From an uncultured cyanobacterium (GTDB lineage Bacteria > Cyanobacteriota > Cyanobacteriia > Cyanobacteriales > Nostocaceae), in NCBI GenBank assembly GCA_903848645.1, contig CAINGU010000088.1, positions 89,276 to 153,275 on the forward strand: DNA of 64,000 bases. Direction: 5' to 3'. Position 1 is the first letter of the stretch; every line of letters starts with the position of its first letter. Below, in pieces: positions 38,923 through 47,913 of the stretch. The translations under genes were made by a program, and so were the position numbers. The notes below the pieces were generated by a model, which saw only the letters and a program-made list of their open reading frames with translations, made no database searches and was not told the origin of the DNA.

Positions 38923-40047
38923 TTATGACGAATTAATTAATTGAGCAATTTCATCTAACTTCTGTGCCAAGATTTCTTGTAAAGATTGCAGTTGTTCACG
39001 ACTAGCATTAGCTAAAGTCGTCTCAGATAACCCACTACTAATTTTTTGAAGAACTGCTTTGATTTCTTTCGATTCTGATGGCTCTGGTGTTAAATATCTA
39101 GCCTTAATGCCTTTGATTAAATCCCGTGTCTCAGGTACAGTTAAATTTTCCTTCAATACCTGTTCTGTGGCTTTGATTCGTTCTCTAGCTGCTTCTTGTT
39201 CCGAAATTTTCAAAGTTTTTGCTGACAATGTTGCTAATGCTAAAGCGTGTGCGCCTTTCAATCCTTTTTCACGAATGGCTTTTTTTAAATCTTCTGGCAA
39301 AGATAACATTGGTAAAAGATTGGATTTAACAGAAGCTGGATTTAAGCCAAACTCCAAAAACACTAAAAATAAAGCTTGCTCTTCATTAATAATTTCCAGT
39401 GCTTCTAAACCCTGTTGTTGTTCTTCACTATTAGCAACTAATAATTTTGTCAATTCCTTAATTTGATTATTACGTTCAATCCGCTTGAGTACAGTTGCTA
39501 GACTTGTCGTAACTTCATCCAATTCTAATCCAGTGGATTTAGTAATCTCCTTAAATATGGCTTCTGCTTTATCTAGTGGATTTAAATCTTCAAAACCCAG
39601 AAAAGTCAATAACGATGATTGGTCTAAATCCTCTGGAGGTGGGACGATTAATGCCCGAATAGTCTCCCATCCTAAGACCTGCGCTCCTGACCACCGTAAC
39701 TGCCCGTCCAAAAGTAGATAACGACCGTGATTGTGCGGAACTAAAATTATTGGTGTAATCTGCCCATGTTTTTTTAGTAATCTGGCTTTGGACTGAATGG
39801 ATTCTTGGGTAATTGTTTGTCTTGGTTGGTTAGGGTTAGGATCTATTAAACCTATATCAATGGCAATCTCACCTGTTTGCGTTTGCAATTGTTCCCGCAG
39901 TTTGGCTATTTCCGTCTCTAATTCTGGTGATTGCAATGCTCGTAGTTTTTCTACTTCAGCTTGCAAATCCGTAATTTTCTGTTCTTGATCTGTTTTCTGG
40001 ACTGCCCCTTTAAATTTATCACCTATTTGCGGTAATCCTTTTGCCAT
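38923..40047 (-). CDS. parB: ParB/RepB-like partition protein
   Basis: 374 aa, preceded by an AAGGAGG site. Residues 10-50 form a coiled coil. The ParB/Srx domain is IDIGLIDPNPNQPRQTITQESIQSKARLLKKHGQITPIILVPHNHGRYLLLDGQLRWSGAQVLGW, with the CTP-binding GxxR-like QLRW segment. A helix-turn-helix region and a helical C-terminus follow. It lies 53 bp downstream of parA in the same operon. Confidence 0.9.
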   Translation of the reverse strand: MAKGLPQIGDKFKGAVQKTDQEQKITDLQAEVEKLRALQSPELETEIAKLREQLQTQTGEIAIDIGLIDPNPNQPRQTITQESIQSKARLLKKHGQITPIILVPHNHGRYLLLDGQLRWSGAQVLGWETIRALIVPPPEDLDQSSLLTFLGFEDLNPLDKAEAIFKEITKSTGLELDEVTTSLATVLKRIERNNQIKELTKLLVANSEEQQQGLEALEIINEEQALFLVFLEFGLNPASVKSNLLPMLSLPEDLKKAIREKGLKGAHALALATLSAKTLKISEQEAARERIKATEQVLKENLTVPETRDLIKGIKARYLTPEPSESKEIKAVLQKISSGLSETTLANASREQLQSLQEILAQKLDEIAQLINSS

Positions 40048-40100
40048 CTAAACCTCCTTATGTTATTTCTGCTACATCTGTAGCCTTAGCGGTGAGAGTG

Positions 40101-40890
40101 TCAATATTTTTCCTGAATTAAGGCAATGACATCATCAACAACTAATTTAAAATCTTTACAAGCTGGATGCTTGGGACGATACTTGTGCAATGGTAAACCA
40201 TAGGCACTAGCATTTTTAAATTCGTTAGAACTCCGAATTTTGGGATATAACTTGATTCCTAATCTCTCCGCAATTGCCGGTAACTGTGCTAAATATTGTC
40301 TGTGCATAGCTACTGCTCCGTTATACATACTGGGAACAAACCCTAAAATTGGTGGTCGGGGTTCAAGTTGTAACTCGTCACTGGTGGAAATACACCATTC
40401 AACTAACTCTGCTGAACCAGAAATAGCTTTCATTTCTAACTGGACTGGAACTAATACATGAGTAGCCGCAGCTAAAGCATTGACATTGAGCATCCCCAAT
40501 GTTGCTGGACAGTCCAAGATAATTAAGTTATGAGGTAATGGATATTTATTGAGTTTGTCCGCTAAACTGTATTCTCCCCGTTTTCTGATGACCAGTTCAT
40601 TAGCCATTTCTGCTAATAAGGGATGTCCTTGGCACACTTCAACTTTAGAATCCCAAACTGGTGCTAATGACCAATCACCTTTAAAATCTTTAGAAAATAA
40701 TTCTACTGTTGTTAAATTTGCTTCGGCTGGCGATAAACCACAAAATACATCTAATGAACGTTGGGGGTCTAAATCTAGCATAGCTACTCGATAACCCCGC
40801 TTACTGACTTCATAGGCAAGATGTGTACTAATAGTAGACTTACCTACTCCCCCAGCGTTAGCCAGAAGTGCAATAACTATCTGTTTCATA
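40101..40890 (-). CDS. parA: ParA partition ATPase with variant Walker A
   Basis: The ATG at 40890 (MKQIVIALLANAGGVGKST) is the natural start; the track start is a TTG 62 bp upstream within an operator palindrome. The 262-aa protein shows Walker A', LDLDPQRSL and ILDCPATLGMLNVNALAAATHVLVP. The signature lysine of KGGxGK is replaced by alanine (NAGGVGKST), which is unusual in ParA. C-terminal positively charged KIRSSNEFKNA region is present. Confidence 0.9.
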
Positions 40891-40929
40891 AAATTTTTAC
40901 TCGCGCTTGCTTTTAATATATCAATTTTT

Positions 40930-41002
40930 TGTCGTATTTTAAAATTCGACAACTGTAAGAAGATAGAGAATTTTCATAAATGTCGTATTTCAAAATACGA
41001 CA
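40930..41002. promoter_or_regulatory. Two palindromes upstream of parA (operator/parS candidates)
   Basis: TGTCGTATTTCAAAATACGACA (40981-41002) is a perfect inverted repeat. TGTCGTATTTTAAAATTCGACA (40930-40951) is the same site with one mismatch. They lie 40 and 90 bp upstream of the parA start, where ParA or ParB would autoregulate and where a centromere may lie. Confidence 0.8.
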
Positions 41003-41032
41003 TTGGGCATAATTTTCAAGACTACATTCAGG

Positions 41033-42622
41033 TTACTCAAATAATTCCTGATGTTGATAAGCAAACGGTGAAACATCCTGACTCGATACAGGTTGAGCAT
41101 AAATAGCCTGATTGCGAATAGCTTGCATTTGTTCTGATTCTCGCTCCATTGCTGGGGTAAATTGCGATCGCTGTCTCAACAAATCCTCAAACTCAATTTG
41201 CCCCGGTCTACCTTGAGCAAAAGCATTCTCAGCACAACGACGCACAGCATTACCAATTTCGGCTGGAGTACAAATTCTATACTCAGCCAACAGCCTCCGC
41301 CATTGCTCATCACTCCAAGGTGAATCATTACCTGAAAAAGCTGAAAAATACTTAGCTAAATGCAAATTGAAAACTTCGTATCTTGCCCCCTCATGGGGTA
41401 AATCTACAAAAAAGATATCATCAAAACGACGCACTAATTCAGCAGGTAGCATTTCTAGACGGTTGATAGTGGCAATCGTATAAACAGGTTCTTGGTGTTC
41501 CTGCATCCAAGTTAACAACCCCGCAGACAACCGCCGGGCTACACCTCCGTCTGCATTCGAGTCCCAACCGGCAAAACCTTTATCAAAATCATCCCAGTAG
41601 AGAACGCAGGGAGCAAGGGATGTTACCAAACCGATAAATTCCTTTAAAGCTCGGTCAGGATGAGGACTACCCAATAGTACACCCCAATTAGCGGCTAACA
41701 GTGGCAAGCCCATTTTCTTGGCTGCTAACTTGGCAGATAAACTTTTACCTGTTCCTGGTGGTCCCCATAACAACATTCCCGTGGGAAACTGCAAATTATA
41801 TGTTTGTGCTTCTGGTTGCAGCAAACAGGTAATAGTCTCCAACCTTGTTGCCAGTAAATCTAACCCCGCAGATGAAGGGATATCCGGTTGAGCAATGTAC
41901 TCTAAACCCCGTCCCTTTAATTTGTTAACTTTATGATCAAGAACTAATTGGGCGATATCCTCAAGCTGATTTGCAAAACCCAGACATTGTTTCAGTAGCA
42001 AATTTATCTCGTCTCTGGGTAAACCTTGACAGGCACGAATTAGCAATTGCAATGCTTGGCTTGTTGAATTTGTTTTTGAGTAAGGATAAGCATTGGCTAA
42101 AGTCGAGTGCGAACAACAATCAAAAAACTGCTGTACAATCAGTTCTACCTGCTGTTGGTTTGGCAATGGATGAGACAGTACAGGAATAAAGGGCTGTAAT
42201 TCTAAAGGTAGTTGAACGTAAGTTTCTAGTAATACCCAGTAATTATCTTGTTGACTCCACAAAGCTTGATGATAAGCATTCAGTAATTGATAGCTAAGTT
42301 TTTGACTAATTTGGCTACCATTATCTTCCTGTAACACTCCCTCTAACAAATAAATACCTGGTTGATAGTCTGACAAAAGATACTGAAGAATATCCTTCTT
42401 GTTACTACCCCTATCAGTTGACTGTAAGATGTACTGACCTTGATGCTGAATTAATTGTTGTAGTTCGCAATAACCGGGATTCCAGAGAAAGACTGACAAA
42501 GATTGCTCCTCACCCCAATGATAAAACTGCTCTAAAATCTGCATTCTATCAGGTGTCTGATATTCCACAGCCACAATTGCCGTATTTTGGTTAGCTAAAG
42601 CAGGCCAGTCTGTCAACTTCAT
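41033..42622 (-). CDS. Ycf46-like AAA+ ATPase
   Basis: 529 aa. The N-terminal half is unassigned (LEQFYHWGEEQSLSVFLWNPGYCELQQL). The C-terminal AAA+ module has Walker A LLWGPPGTGKSLSAKLAA, Walker B APCVLYWDDFDKGF, the DSNADGGVARRLSAGLLTWMQE segment and the sensor/arginine-finger region TIATINRLEMLPAELVRRFDDIFFVDLP. Cyanobacterial/plastid Ycf46-like proteins have this architecture. The role on a plasmid is unknown; the gene follows the partition operon on the same strand but is separated by its operator region. Confidence 0.82.
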   Translation of the reverse strand: MKLTDWPALANQNTAIVAVEYQTPDRMQILEQFYHWGEEQSLSVFLWNPGYCELQQLIQHQGQYILQSTDRGSNKKDILQYLLSDYQPGIYLLEGVLQEDNGSQISQKLSYQLLNAYHQALWSQQDNYWVLLETYVQLPLELQPFIPVLSHPLPNQQQVELIVQQFFDCCSHSTLANAYPYSKTNSTSQALQLLIRACQGLPRDEINLLLKQCLGFANQLEDIAQLVLDHKVNKLKGRGLEYIAQPDIPSSAGLDLLATRLETITCLLQPEAQTYNLQFPTGMLLWGPPGTGKSLSAKLAAKKMGLPLLAANWGVLLGSPHPDRALKEFIGLVTSLAPCVLYWDDFDKGFAGWDSNADGGVARRLSAGLLTWMQEHQEPVYTIATINRLEMLPAELVRRFDDIFFVDLPHEGARYEVFNLHLAKYFSAFSGNDSPWSDEQWRRLLAEYRICTPAEIGNAVRRCAENAFAQGRPGQIEFEDLLRQRSQFTPAMERESEQMQAIRNQAIYAQPVSSQDVSPFAYQHQELFE

Positions 42623-42717
42623 GAATTTGATTTGAATGACTTACTTTCCCCTTGTAGAGCAAATTGATTACTAATGCCTTAGCCTTATGGATAATTATTA
42701 CTAACCAATGGGCTTTG

Positions 42718-43062
42718 TTATAACCTAAGCAGAGCTTGAGCTTTAGCAAGACGCACTAAATTTTCGATAAACTCATAATGTTGCCACAGACACAGATCGC
42801 TTTCATCTAAACCTTGATTACGATTTTTGTCTAAGAGAAATTCAATTTCAGCTTGCACAACAGGTGAAAGACGGAGAGTTAAAATTTCTTGAGGAGATGG
42901 TAACTTTGCCAAAAACTCTAAAACTTCAGTTAGTCCAGAAAAACCTGTCGCCGGATTAGCACTAATTTCTCGCAATCCTAAAGCCAAAATTTGGGGTAAA
43001 TCTTCCTTGCGAGATTCTAAATTTCGCGCCATTTCATCAGGTATGTCTAAAGTAATTTGCAT
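42718..43062 (-). CDS. Orphan antitoxin-like protein, 114 aa
   Basis: MQITLDIPDEMARNLESRKEDLPQILALGLREISANPATGFSGLTEVLEFLAKLPSPQEIL is the pattern of a cyanobacterial antitoxin-like family usually found upstream of a PIN or HNH nuclease gene. Here no such gene follows; the next 90 bp contain no ORF and then the divergent-end of the AAA gene. It is therefore an orphan. Confidence 0.6.
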   Translation of the reverse strand: MQITLDIPDEMARNLESRKEDLPQILALGLREISANPATGFSGLTEVLEFLAKLPSPQEILTLRLSPVVQAEIEFLLDKNRNQGLDESDLCLWQHYEFIENLVRLAKAQALLRL

Positions 43063-43088
43063 AATTTTTGGCTCTTCGGTAATATAAA

Positions 43089-43385
43089 TTATATATAAAT
43101 TGCCTCGGCTAAAACACGCTCACGAATCCGGGGTTTAAGCCCATTCTTAGTAACAACATCCACCTTCAAGCCAAACAACTGACTTAAATAAGCTCTAAAT
43201 TCCACCAACATTATAAAAGTAGGTGCTGTTTCATAATGAACCAAAATATCTATATCACTTGCTTCCGTTTCCTCTCCCCTAGCATAAGAACCAAAGATCC
43301 CAATTTCTGTAATTTGATAAATTTCACAGAGAGATTGCTTTTGTAGTGATAAAACTTCCCGAATTTCATGAATACTTTTTATCAT
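43089..43385 (-). CDS. MNT-type nucleotidyltransferase (MntA-like)
   Basis: 98 aa with the diagnostic GIFGSYARGEETEASDIDILVHYE (GSxxRG...SDxDxxV), the minimal nucleotidyltransferase fold. In MntA-HepT modules this enzyme AMPylates and silences a HEPN ribonuclease. No HEPN (DUF86) gene follows here, so the pair has been lost or the NTase acts in trans. Confidence 0.85.
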   Translation of the reverse strand: MIKSIHEIREVLSLQKQSLCEIYQITEIGIFGSYARGEETEASDIDILVHYETAPTFIMLVEFRAYLSQLFGLKVDVVTKNGLKPRIRERVLAEAIYI

Positions 43386-43415
43386 ATTTTATCGTCAGCC
43401 ACAGTTAATTTAATC

Positions 43416-43667
43416 TTAACAAACACAATTATTTCCGCCTTGCTTGCAATTTTTCCATCCCGTCCAAGACTGCACCCGACTTTCTGCTTCCATCGGTAAT
43501 ACCTCCGCCCGTTGACGAATACGAGCAAGCACTTCATCCCGTTGCCCATAACGTTTTTGCAACAAATCACGGACTTCTTGCTCCATCGAAATCCCCTTTT
43601 GTGCCGCCAAACGTTTAATGCGCTCAAGCAACTCATCGGATATATTGCGAATGGTAATTGTTGCCAT
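43416..43667 (-). CDS. FitA-like ribbon-helix-helix antitoxin, likely truncated
   Basis: 83 aa beginning MATITIRNISDELLERIKRLAAQKGISMEQEVRDLLQKRYG, an Arc/MetJ-type FitA antitoxin. The C-terminus (SRVQSWTGWKNCKQGGNNCVC) departs from the usual toxin-binding tail, and the FitB PIN toxin expected downstream is absent. The overlapping 84-aa ORF at 43382 is a shadow. This looks like a decaying locus. Confidence 0.7.
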   Translation of the reverse strand: MATITIRNISDELLERIKRLAAQKGISMEQEVRDLLQKRYGQRDEVLARIRQRAEVLPMEAESRVQSWTGWKNCKQGGNNCVC

Positions 43668-43702
43668 ACTGCCTCCTTTGCTAGTGCTAGTCTACTACTG
43701 GC

Positions 43703-44185
43703 TCATGTTGGCGTTTGATGATAGCTCTGTAAATCTCTGTCTAGTGACCAGATAAATACTTCACTCATGGGGAAACGTTTACACGATTTATTAAATTCTT
43801 CAATGATGCTGAGATCCCCGAAGCTTGTTCCTTCTTGTTTATCGGGAGCTTTGTTTTTACCAGCCAACTCCGGGAACTGGTCAATCCATAACATTATCTC
43901 TGTTGTGTTTGGGAATGTAGTAGTTCGCCAGGGAGCTTCACCTGTGAATGCTTCTTTAACTGCTTTAACAAAACGTAAGGCTGTTATCCTTCGCATTGTG
44001 CCGTCGCCGTTTTGGGCAATATGGTTGCCTGTTTCGAGTATCGTCGCCATAGGCAACAGAAAAGTACAGCCAGATTGAGCATAGGTCTGAAAATCTTCGA
44101 GAACTGATGCTCTATGTTGATTATAGTTGGGAACGTTAAGTATTTCCAGGAATATGCTGGTATCAATCAGACAAATACTACTCAT
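43703..44185 (-). CDS. PIN-like nuclease paired with an AAA ATPase
   Basis: 160 aa with PIN-type acidic positions: ICLIDTSIFLEIL (Asp), LPMATILETGNHI (Glu), GTSFGDLSIIEEF (Asp) and FIWSLDRDLQSY (Asp). The central part is unlike standard VapC, with an AFTGEAPWRTTTFPN insertion. Its start overlaps the ATPase stop by 8 nt, so the two are translated together. An ATPase-nuclease pair of this type suggests phage defence (inference). Confidence 0.72.
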   Translation of the reverse strand: MSSICLIDTSIFLEILNVPNYNQHRASVLEDFQTYAQSGCTFLLPMATILETGNHIAQNGDGTMRRITALRFVKAVKEAFTGEAPWRTTTFPNTTEIMLWIDQFPELAGKNKAPDKQEGTSFGDLSIIEEFNKSCKRFPMSEVFIWSLDRDLQSYHQTPT

Positions 44186-45548
44186 TACTGTACTCCTGTA
44201 AACGAGACAGCCAGGCCAGAGCTTGCTGTTTTCTGTCTTCAGGTGTGTGCGGTGACTTAACGAACCTATCCACTACTCCAGCAGTTACCAGTTGTCCTAA
44301 TGGTCCTTGCGATATGAGACTGGGGAAATCATACATATCCCCAAGCCTGATCAGGCGACTATTTCCTTGATTCCCTTCCTCTGGATCTCGGAAACAAAAG
44401 ACTACATCGCCTAAAGCAGCATCGGGTAAAGCATCCATTAGGGCTGGGTTGTGTGTGGAAAGCAGCACTCGTAATTTACGCCGCTCGGCGATATCTCGGA
44501 TGCTAGACAGTAGATGCTTGGCACGGTTGGGATGAACGCCGTTGTCAATTTCTTCGATAACTACCAAACTTCCTTCAGTTGCTGATAGCATAGCTGCTGC
44601 GATCGCTAACACCCGCAATGTGCCATCTGATAACAATGCGGCTTCACAATAGCGACGGGTATTACCAAAAGTTTCCGCTAGTTGCACCATGACTTCATCT
44701 CGTGGACCAATAAGGAAATCTAGCCCTTCTATAGCCTGTTCTGGTAAACTTTGGATAAAGTTGAGAATGGTCTGTTGATTTTCTGGTTGGTTCTCCCATA
44801 AGCGATAGAGAACGCTGGATAAATTAGTACCATCTTCTTGTAATCGCTTATCAGATTTGAAGCTGTACTCGCGCATTTTGGCGGGAACGGGATCTAGAAA
44901 CAGGATATTCTGTAAGACTCGTTGATATTCGCGGACTGTTTCAGGAATTATCTTTTGGGAATTTTCATATTTGGCATCAAAACGGGCAGGGCTGTCTAAT
45001 TGCACAAAGATAGCCATTTGATCACTGCACGTTATTTGTGGGTTGTTCTTTCCTTTGGTAAAATTGTTATACGCGACACTAACATCAGTATTTATCCCTT
45101 CAGAAGGCTGATTTAGCTCATATAGCGGGACTGAATTTGTCGAGTCAGCAATTCGTTCGCTACTGATATGCAGTTCTCCGTCACGCACATTGAGGGTTAT
45201 ATTAAGTTCGTTCCACTCTGTTGAGTCTAAACGGCAACCGATAGTAAAACTTGATTCTCCCCGATGACACAAATCATTAACTCGACCACGTACAACTCGC
45301 TCGGCGCTATTCACCGCATATTGAATGCTGGAGAGTTTTTGCCCTTGTGCCAGCCATGACAGAAAGCGCAAACCTTCCAGGGCGTTACTTTTACCTGCGG
45401 CATTAGCTCCTATTAGGACAGTCAAAGATCCTAGAGGCAATCGGCTTTTCGACAGGTGGGACAGTGGGACTGCCGAACTGTTCAAAGTTCCGCTTGTACT
45501 GTAACTTTTAAAGTTGGCGAGGGTAAATTCGGTTAGCATGGCACTCAT
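44178..45548 (-). CDS. ABC-type AAA ATPase (AAA_21/OLD-like), candidate defence sensor
   Basis: ATG at 45548 (MSAMLTEFTLANFKSY) is chosen because the extended start is a TTG. 456 aa. Features: Walker A VLIGANAAGKSNALEGLRFL, an ABC signature-like AALLSDGTLRVLAIAAAML, Walker B GSLVVIEEIDNGVHP and LLSTHNPALMDALPDA (H-loop). There is no TOPRIM domain, the effector role apparently being in the downstream PIN-like protein. SMC-like ATPases of this type serve in several anti-phage systems. Confidence 0.85.
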   Translation of the reverse strand: MSAMLTEFTLANFKSYSTSGTLNSSAVPLSHLSKSRLPLGSLTVLIGANAAGKSNALEGLRFLSWLAQGQKLSSIQYAVNSAERVVRGRVNDLCHRGESSFTIGCRLDSTEWNELNITLNVRDGELHISSERIADSTNSVPLYELNQPSEGINTDVSVAYNNFTKGKNNPQITCSDQMAIFVQLDSPARFDAKYENSQKIIPETVREYQRVLQNILFLDPVPAKMREYSFKSDKRLQEDGTNLSSVLYRLWENQPENQQTILNFIQSLPEQAIEGLDFLIGPRDEVMVQLAETFGNTRRYCEAALLSDGTLRVLAIAAAMLSATEGSLVVIEEIDNGVHPNRAKHLLSSIRDIAERRKLRVLLSTHNPALMDALPDAALGDVVFCFRDPEEGNQGNSRLIRLGDMYDFPSLISQGPLGQLVTAGVVDRFVKSPHTPEDRKQQALAWLSRLQEYSNE

Positions 45549-45687
45549 CTTACAATTTTCCTCTAAATGCTCGATTTTATAGTGAAGCAAAGAGGAGATT
45601 ACGCAAATATATTCGTCAGTATTCGCTCTTGTTGCTCCTGTTTAACTTTGTACTTTTTTACTGCTTTATTGAGTATGAATAAGCATA

Positions 45688-45797
45688 TACAGCACTTCCC
45701 GGTGTTATGAGGTACACATCTAGCGGGCAAGATGCCTGCACCACAAGAGTTTCATGATTCAACTTTGTACCTCATTAGAGCGGAATCTGCTGTATAG
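45688..45797. repeat. MITE with ATGAGGTACA inverted repeats
   Basis: ATACAGCACTTCC...GTGTTATGAGGTACA at the left is mirrored by TTGTACCTCATTAGAGCGGAATCTGCTGTAT at the right. The interior TAGCGGGCAAGATGCCTGCACCACAAGA is shared with a partial copy at 24070. The other sequence of the 581-bp gap 45591-46171 shows no gene, only an AT-rich upstream region for the next gene. Confidence 0.8.
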
Positions 45798-46171
45798 TAT
45801 TTCCTAGTCTAACGGGGTACAAATTTATCTGTGTTTATCTGCGCTCATCCTTTTCCATCTGCGGTTAATTCTTTTTGCTCATACGTCACTTAAATGGGAA
45901 TTGCTATAGTAATTCTAAATAAAATGTGAATGCCTTTTGTTGCTTGTTTTATGATTCAGTATGGCTACGCCTCGCCAGCTATAATAACTCAAATCTGATT
46001 GCTATATCACCAGAATAATCTGCTTGTTTATTTGGATATTTGCAAGTGTAAATAGTTGTCACAGCAAAGATAGATTTGGAATCTCAATCATGAAATTGGA
46101 AGTAAATGGAGATGAAAGCCGCGATTGCGGCAAGGAGGTGAAAATTTCACTTTCTTAAAGGAGTTTGTTAA

Positions 46172-46804
46172 ATGGCAATCGCCAAAACTCGTACTAACGG
46201 TAATACTCGCCATACAGCTAATGGTAAAGTATCAGCGAAAACAAATAACACAGCTACCGCAACTAAATCTAAGGCAGTAAAGGCTTCACCACAACAGGAA
46301 GCATTAGCCTTATTGAAGGAATTGCGAAATTTAATCTTCAAAGAGTACGGGATTAAATTACAGTTACGAGACTCCAGAATTTCTACCAAAATCGGTCATG
46401 CAGCCCGTGAAAAACTCGGACTTGATATTGCTGCTCAAGTTAAAAAGAAAGGTGGTAATAAAAAGTTTGATTGGCAGAAATGGAACAGCAAATTATTTCC
46501 TAAATTGTTTGGACAACCAGATGCCCTCAAATATCCACCAGAAGTAGTTGCTATTTTCATGAGTATGCTGTACGACACAATCAGCAAAGACCCGGAGCAA
46601 GCAATAGCTGATTTAGTCGAATTCAACCGGGCATCACTAGAACGTCGCAACTCATTCCAAGAACAAGAAGTGGAAGAACTGGATGATTTAGATAACGAAC
46701 TTGACGAGGACTTGGACGAAGATGAGGATGATGACGATGAACTCGATAAGGACTTGGATGAAGATGACGATTTAGATGAAGATGATGAGGACGATGACGA
46801 GTAA
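46172..46804 (+). CDS. Basic-core protein with long Asp/Glu tail, 210 aa
   Basis: Preceded by TTAAAGGAGTTTGTTA. Residues 1-40 are Lys/Thr/Asn-rich and basic; 40-160 are helical (LLKELRNLIFKEYGIKLQLRDSRISTKIGHAAREKLGL ... KKFDWQKWNSKLFPKLFGQP); the last 45 residues are nearly pure Asp/Glu. The KFDWQKWN phrase resembles EFDWEKHN in the two genes downstream, so a common origin is possible. Function unknown; the tail could mimic DNA or bind basic partners. Confidence 0.6.
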   Translation: MAIAKTRTNGNTRHTANGKVSAKTNNTATATKSKAVKASPQQEALALLKELRNLIFKEYGIKLQLRDSRISTKIGHAAREKLGLDIAAQVKKKGGNKKFDWQKWNSKLFPKLFGQPDALKYPPEVVAIFMSMLYDTISKDPEQAIADLVEFNRASLERRNSFQEQEVEELDDLDNELDEDLDEDEDDDDELDKDLDEDDDLDEDDEDDDE

Positions 46805-47037
46805 TTGATTCTCAACAAGTGACAGAATTATAACTACAAATAACCATGTATTGCTACCAACAATACAGGTTATTTTTTTATTGAATTTGAACAAAATAAT
46901 GCAGAAAAATCAGAATTATTACTTCTTGTAATATTTCAAACAAACTTTTAAATTTATCAATTGTCATTGTCTAAATGCGGAATTAATTAGAAACTGAAAA
47001 CATCTAATTTCATTTTAAAAGCACAAAAATTTATCCT

Positions 47038-47280
47038 ATGAGCCATAGCTTGTATGAAGAAATAGGAGTCATCCGCCAAGTTATGCTAACAGGAATACCT
47101 ATGAACCATAGCTTATATGACGAAGTAGAAATCATCCGCCAAGTTATGCTAACAGGAATGCCTATAAAAAAACTAAATTTAGTAAAACAAACTTTGGAAA
47201 GAATGAACGAATTGGAATTTCAGCGAATTGCATCTTTCGATGCGGTTTCTATGAGAAAAACAGAAAATATCAAGGAGTAA
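47038..47280 (+). CDS. 80-aa protein with a tandem 21-residue duplication
   Basis: Residues 1-21 (SHSLYEEIGVIRQVMLTGIPM) are repeated as residues 22-43 (NHSLYDEVEIIRQVMLTGMPI), corresponding to a 63-bp duplication in DNA. The remaining residues are helical. It ends 5 bp before the next gene, so it is in one operon with the paralogous acidic proteins. Confidence 0.5.
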   Translation: MSHSLYEEIGVIRQVMLTGIPMNHSLYDEVEIIRQVMLTGMPIKKLNLVKQTLERMNELEFQRIASFDAVSMRKTENIKE

Positions 47281-47285
47281 TTCTC

Positions 47286-47717
47286 ATGCTGAAGACTCGC
47301 AAAGCCACTAAAACAGCCTCTACCTCTAAAACTAAAAAGCATATTCCAGCTTTAGAGCGAGTAATTACTTATCAGGAAAAAGTCCACTTGATGGTAATTG
47401 AGGTATTACGGGAAGAATCGGGGAGAGAATTAGCAGCTACCGCCCGATTTAATGAACAAGAGTTTGATTGGGAAAAACATAACACACAGTTTCGTAACGA
47501 TTATCTGAACACACCATTGAAAGAATTGGTGAATTATGCCCGCAAACTTTACGGGTTGAATAATCTGGATGAAATTCGAGATAGACGTGCTGCTCATAAA
47601 GCTGTTCGCTCTAAACGCATGGAGGGACTTAATGGTTTAAGTAATAACTCAGATGACTGGATAGATGACGATTTTGAACAGGATGAAGATGACGAAGATT
47701 TAGAAGTTGAAGATTAA
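47286..47717 (+). CDS. Small plasmid protein with acidic tail (paralogue 1), 143 aa
   Basis: Basic N-terminus, a helical core (YQEKVHLMVIEVLREESGRELAATARFNEQEFDWEKHNTQFRNDYLNTPLKELVNYARKLYGLNNLDEIRDRRAAHKAVRSKR) and an acidic end. The core is about 55-60% identical to that of the gene at 47914, so the two arose by duplication. No known motif. Confidence 0.6.
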   Translation: MLKTRKATKTASTSKTKKHIPALERVITYQEKVHLMVIEVLREESGRELAATARFNEQEFDWEKHNTQFRNDYLNTPLKELVNYARKLYGLNNLDEIRDRRAAHKAVRSKRMEGLNGLSNNSDDWIDDDFEQDEDDEDLEVED

Positions 47718-47722
47718 TTATT

Positions 47723-47755
47723 ATGCCCCGATTCAAATAATTCGGGGCATTTTAT
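47723..47755 (+). terminator. Rho-independent terminator
   Basis: ATGCCCCG and CGGGGCAT with inner ATT..AAT pairing, followed by TTTTATTTG. Directly after the 143-aa gene. Confidence 0.8.
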
Positions 47756-47913
47756 TTGAGCGCATAGCTAATACAACAAACAGAATTGAAGACAATAATT
47801 GCAACTGAATTTTAGCTTTAGCAATCAGAAAGTGAATTTTAATTCAGAAGGCATCTGTCGATGCTATCTATGCGAGATCCAAGTAAGTAATTCGTTAATC
47901 AAAGGACAATGCT

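Noticed and set aside
43382-43636. 84-aa ORF overlapping the FitA-like gene
   Set aside because: The FitA frame carries the recognisable ribbon-helix-helix; this frame is a shadow.
46435-46818. Ser-rich 127-aa ORF on the minus strand
   Set aside because: It is the antisense shadow of the Asp/Glu codon run in the 46172 gene.
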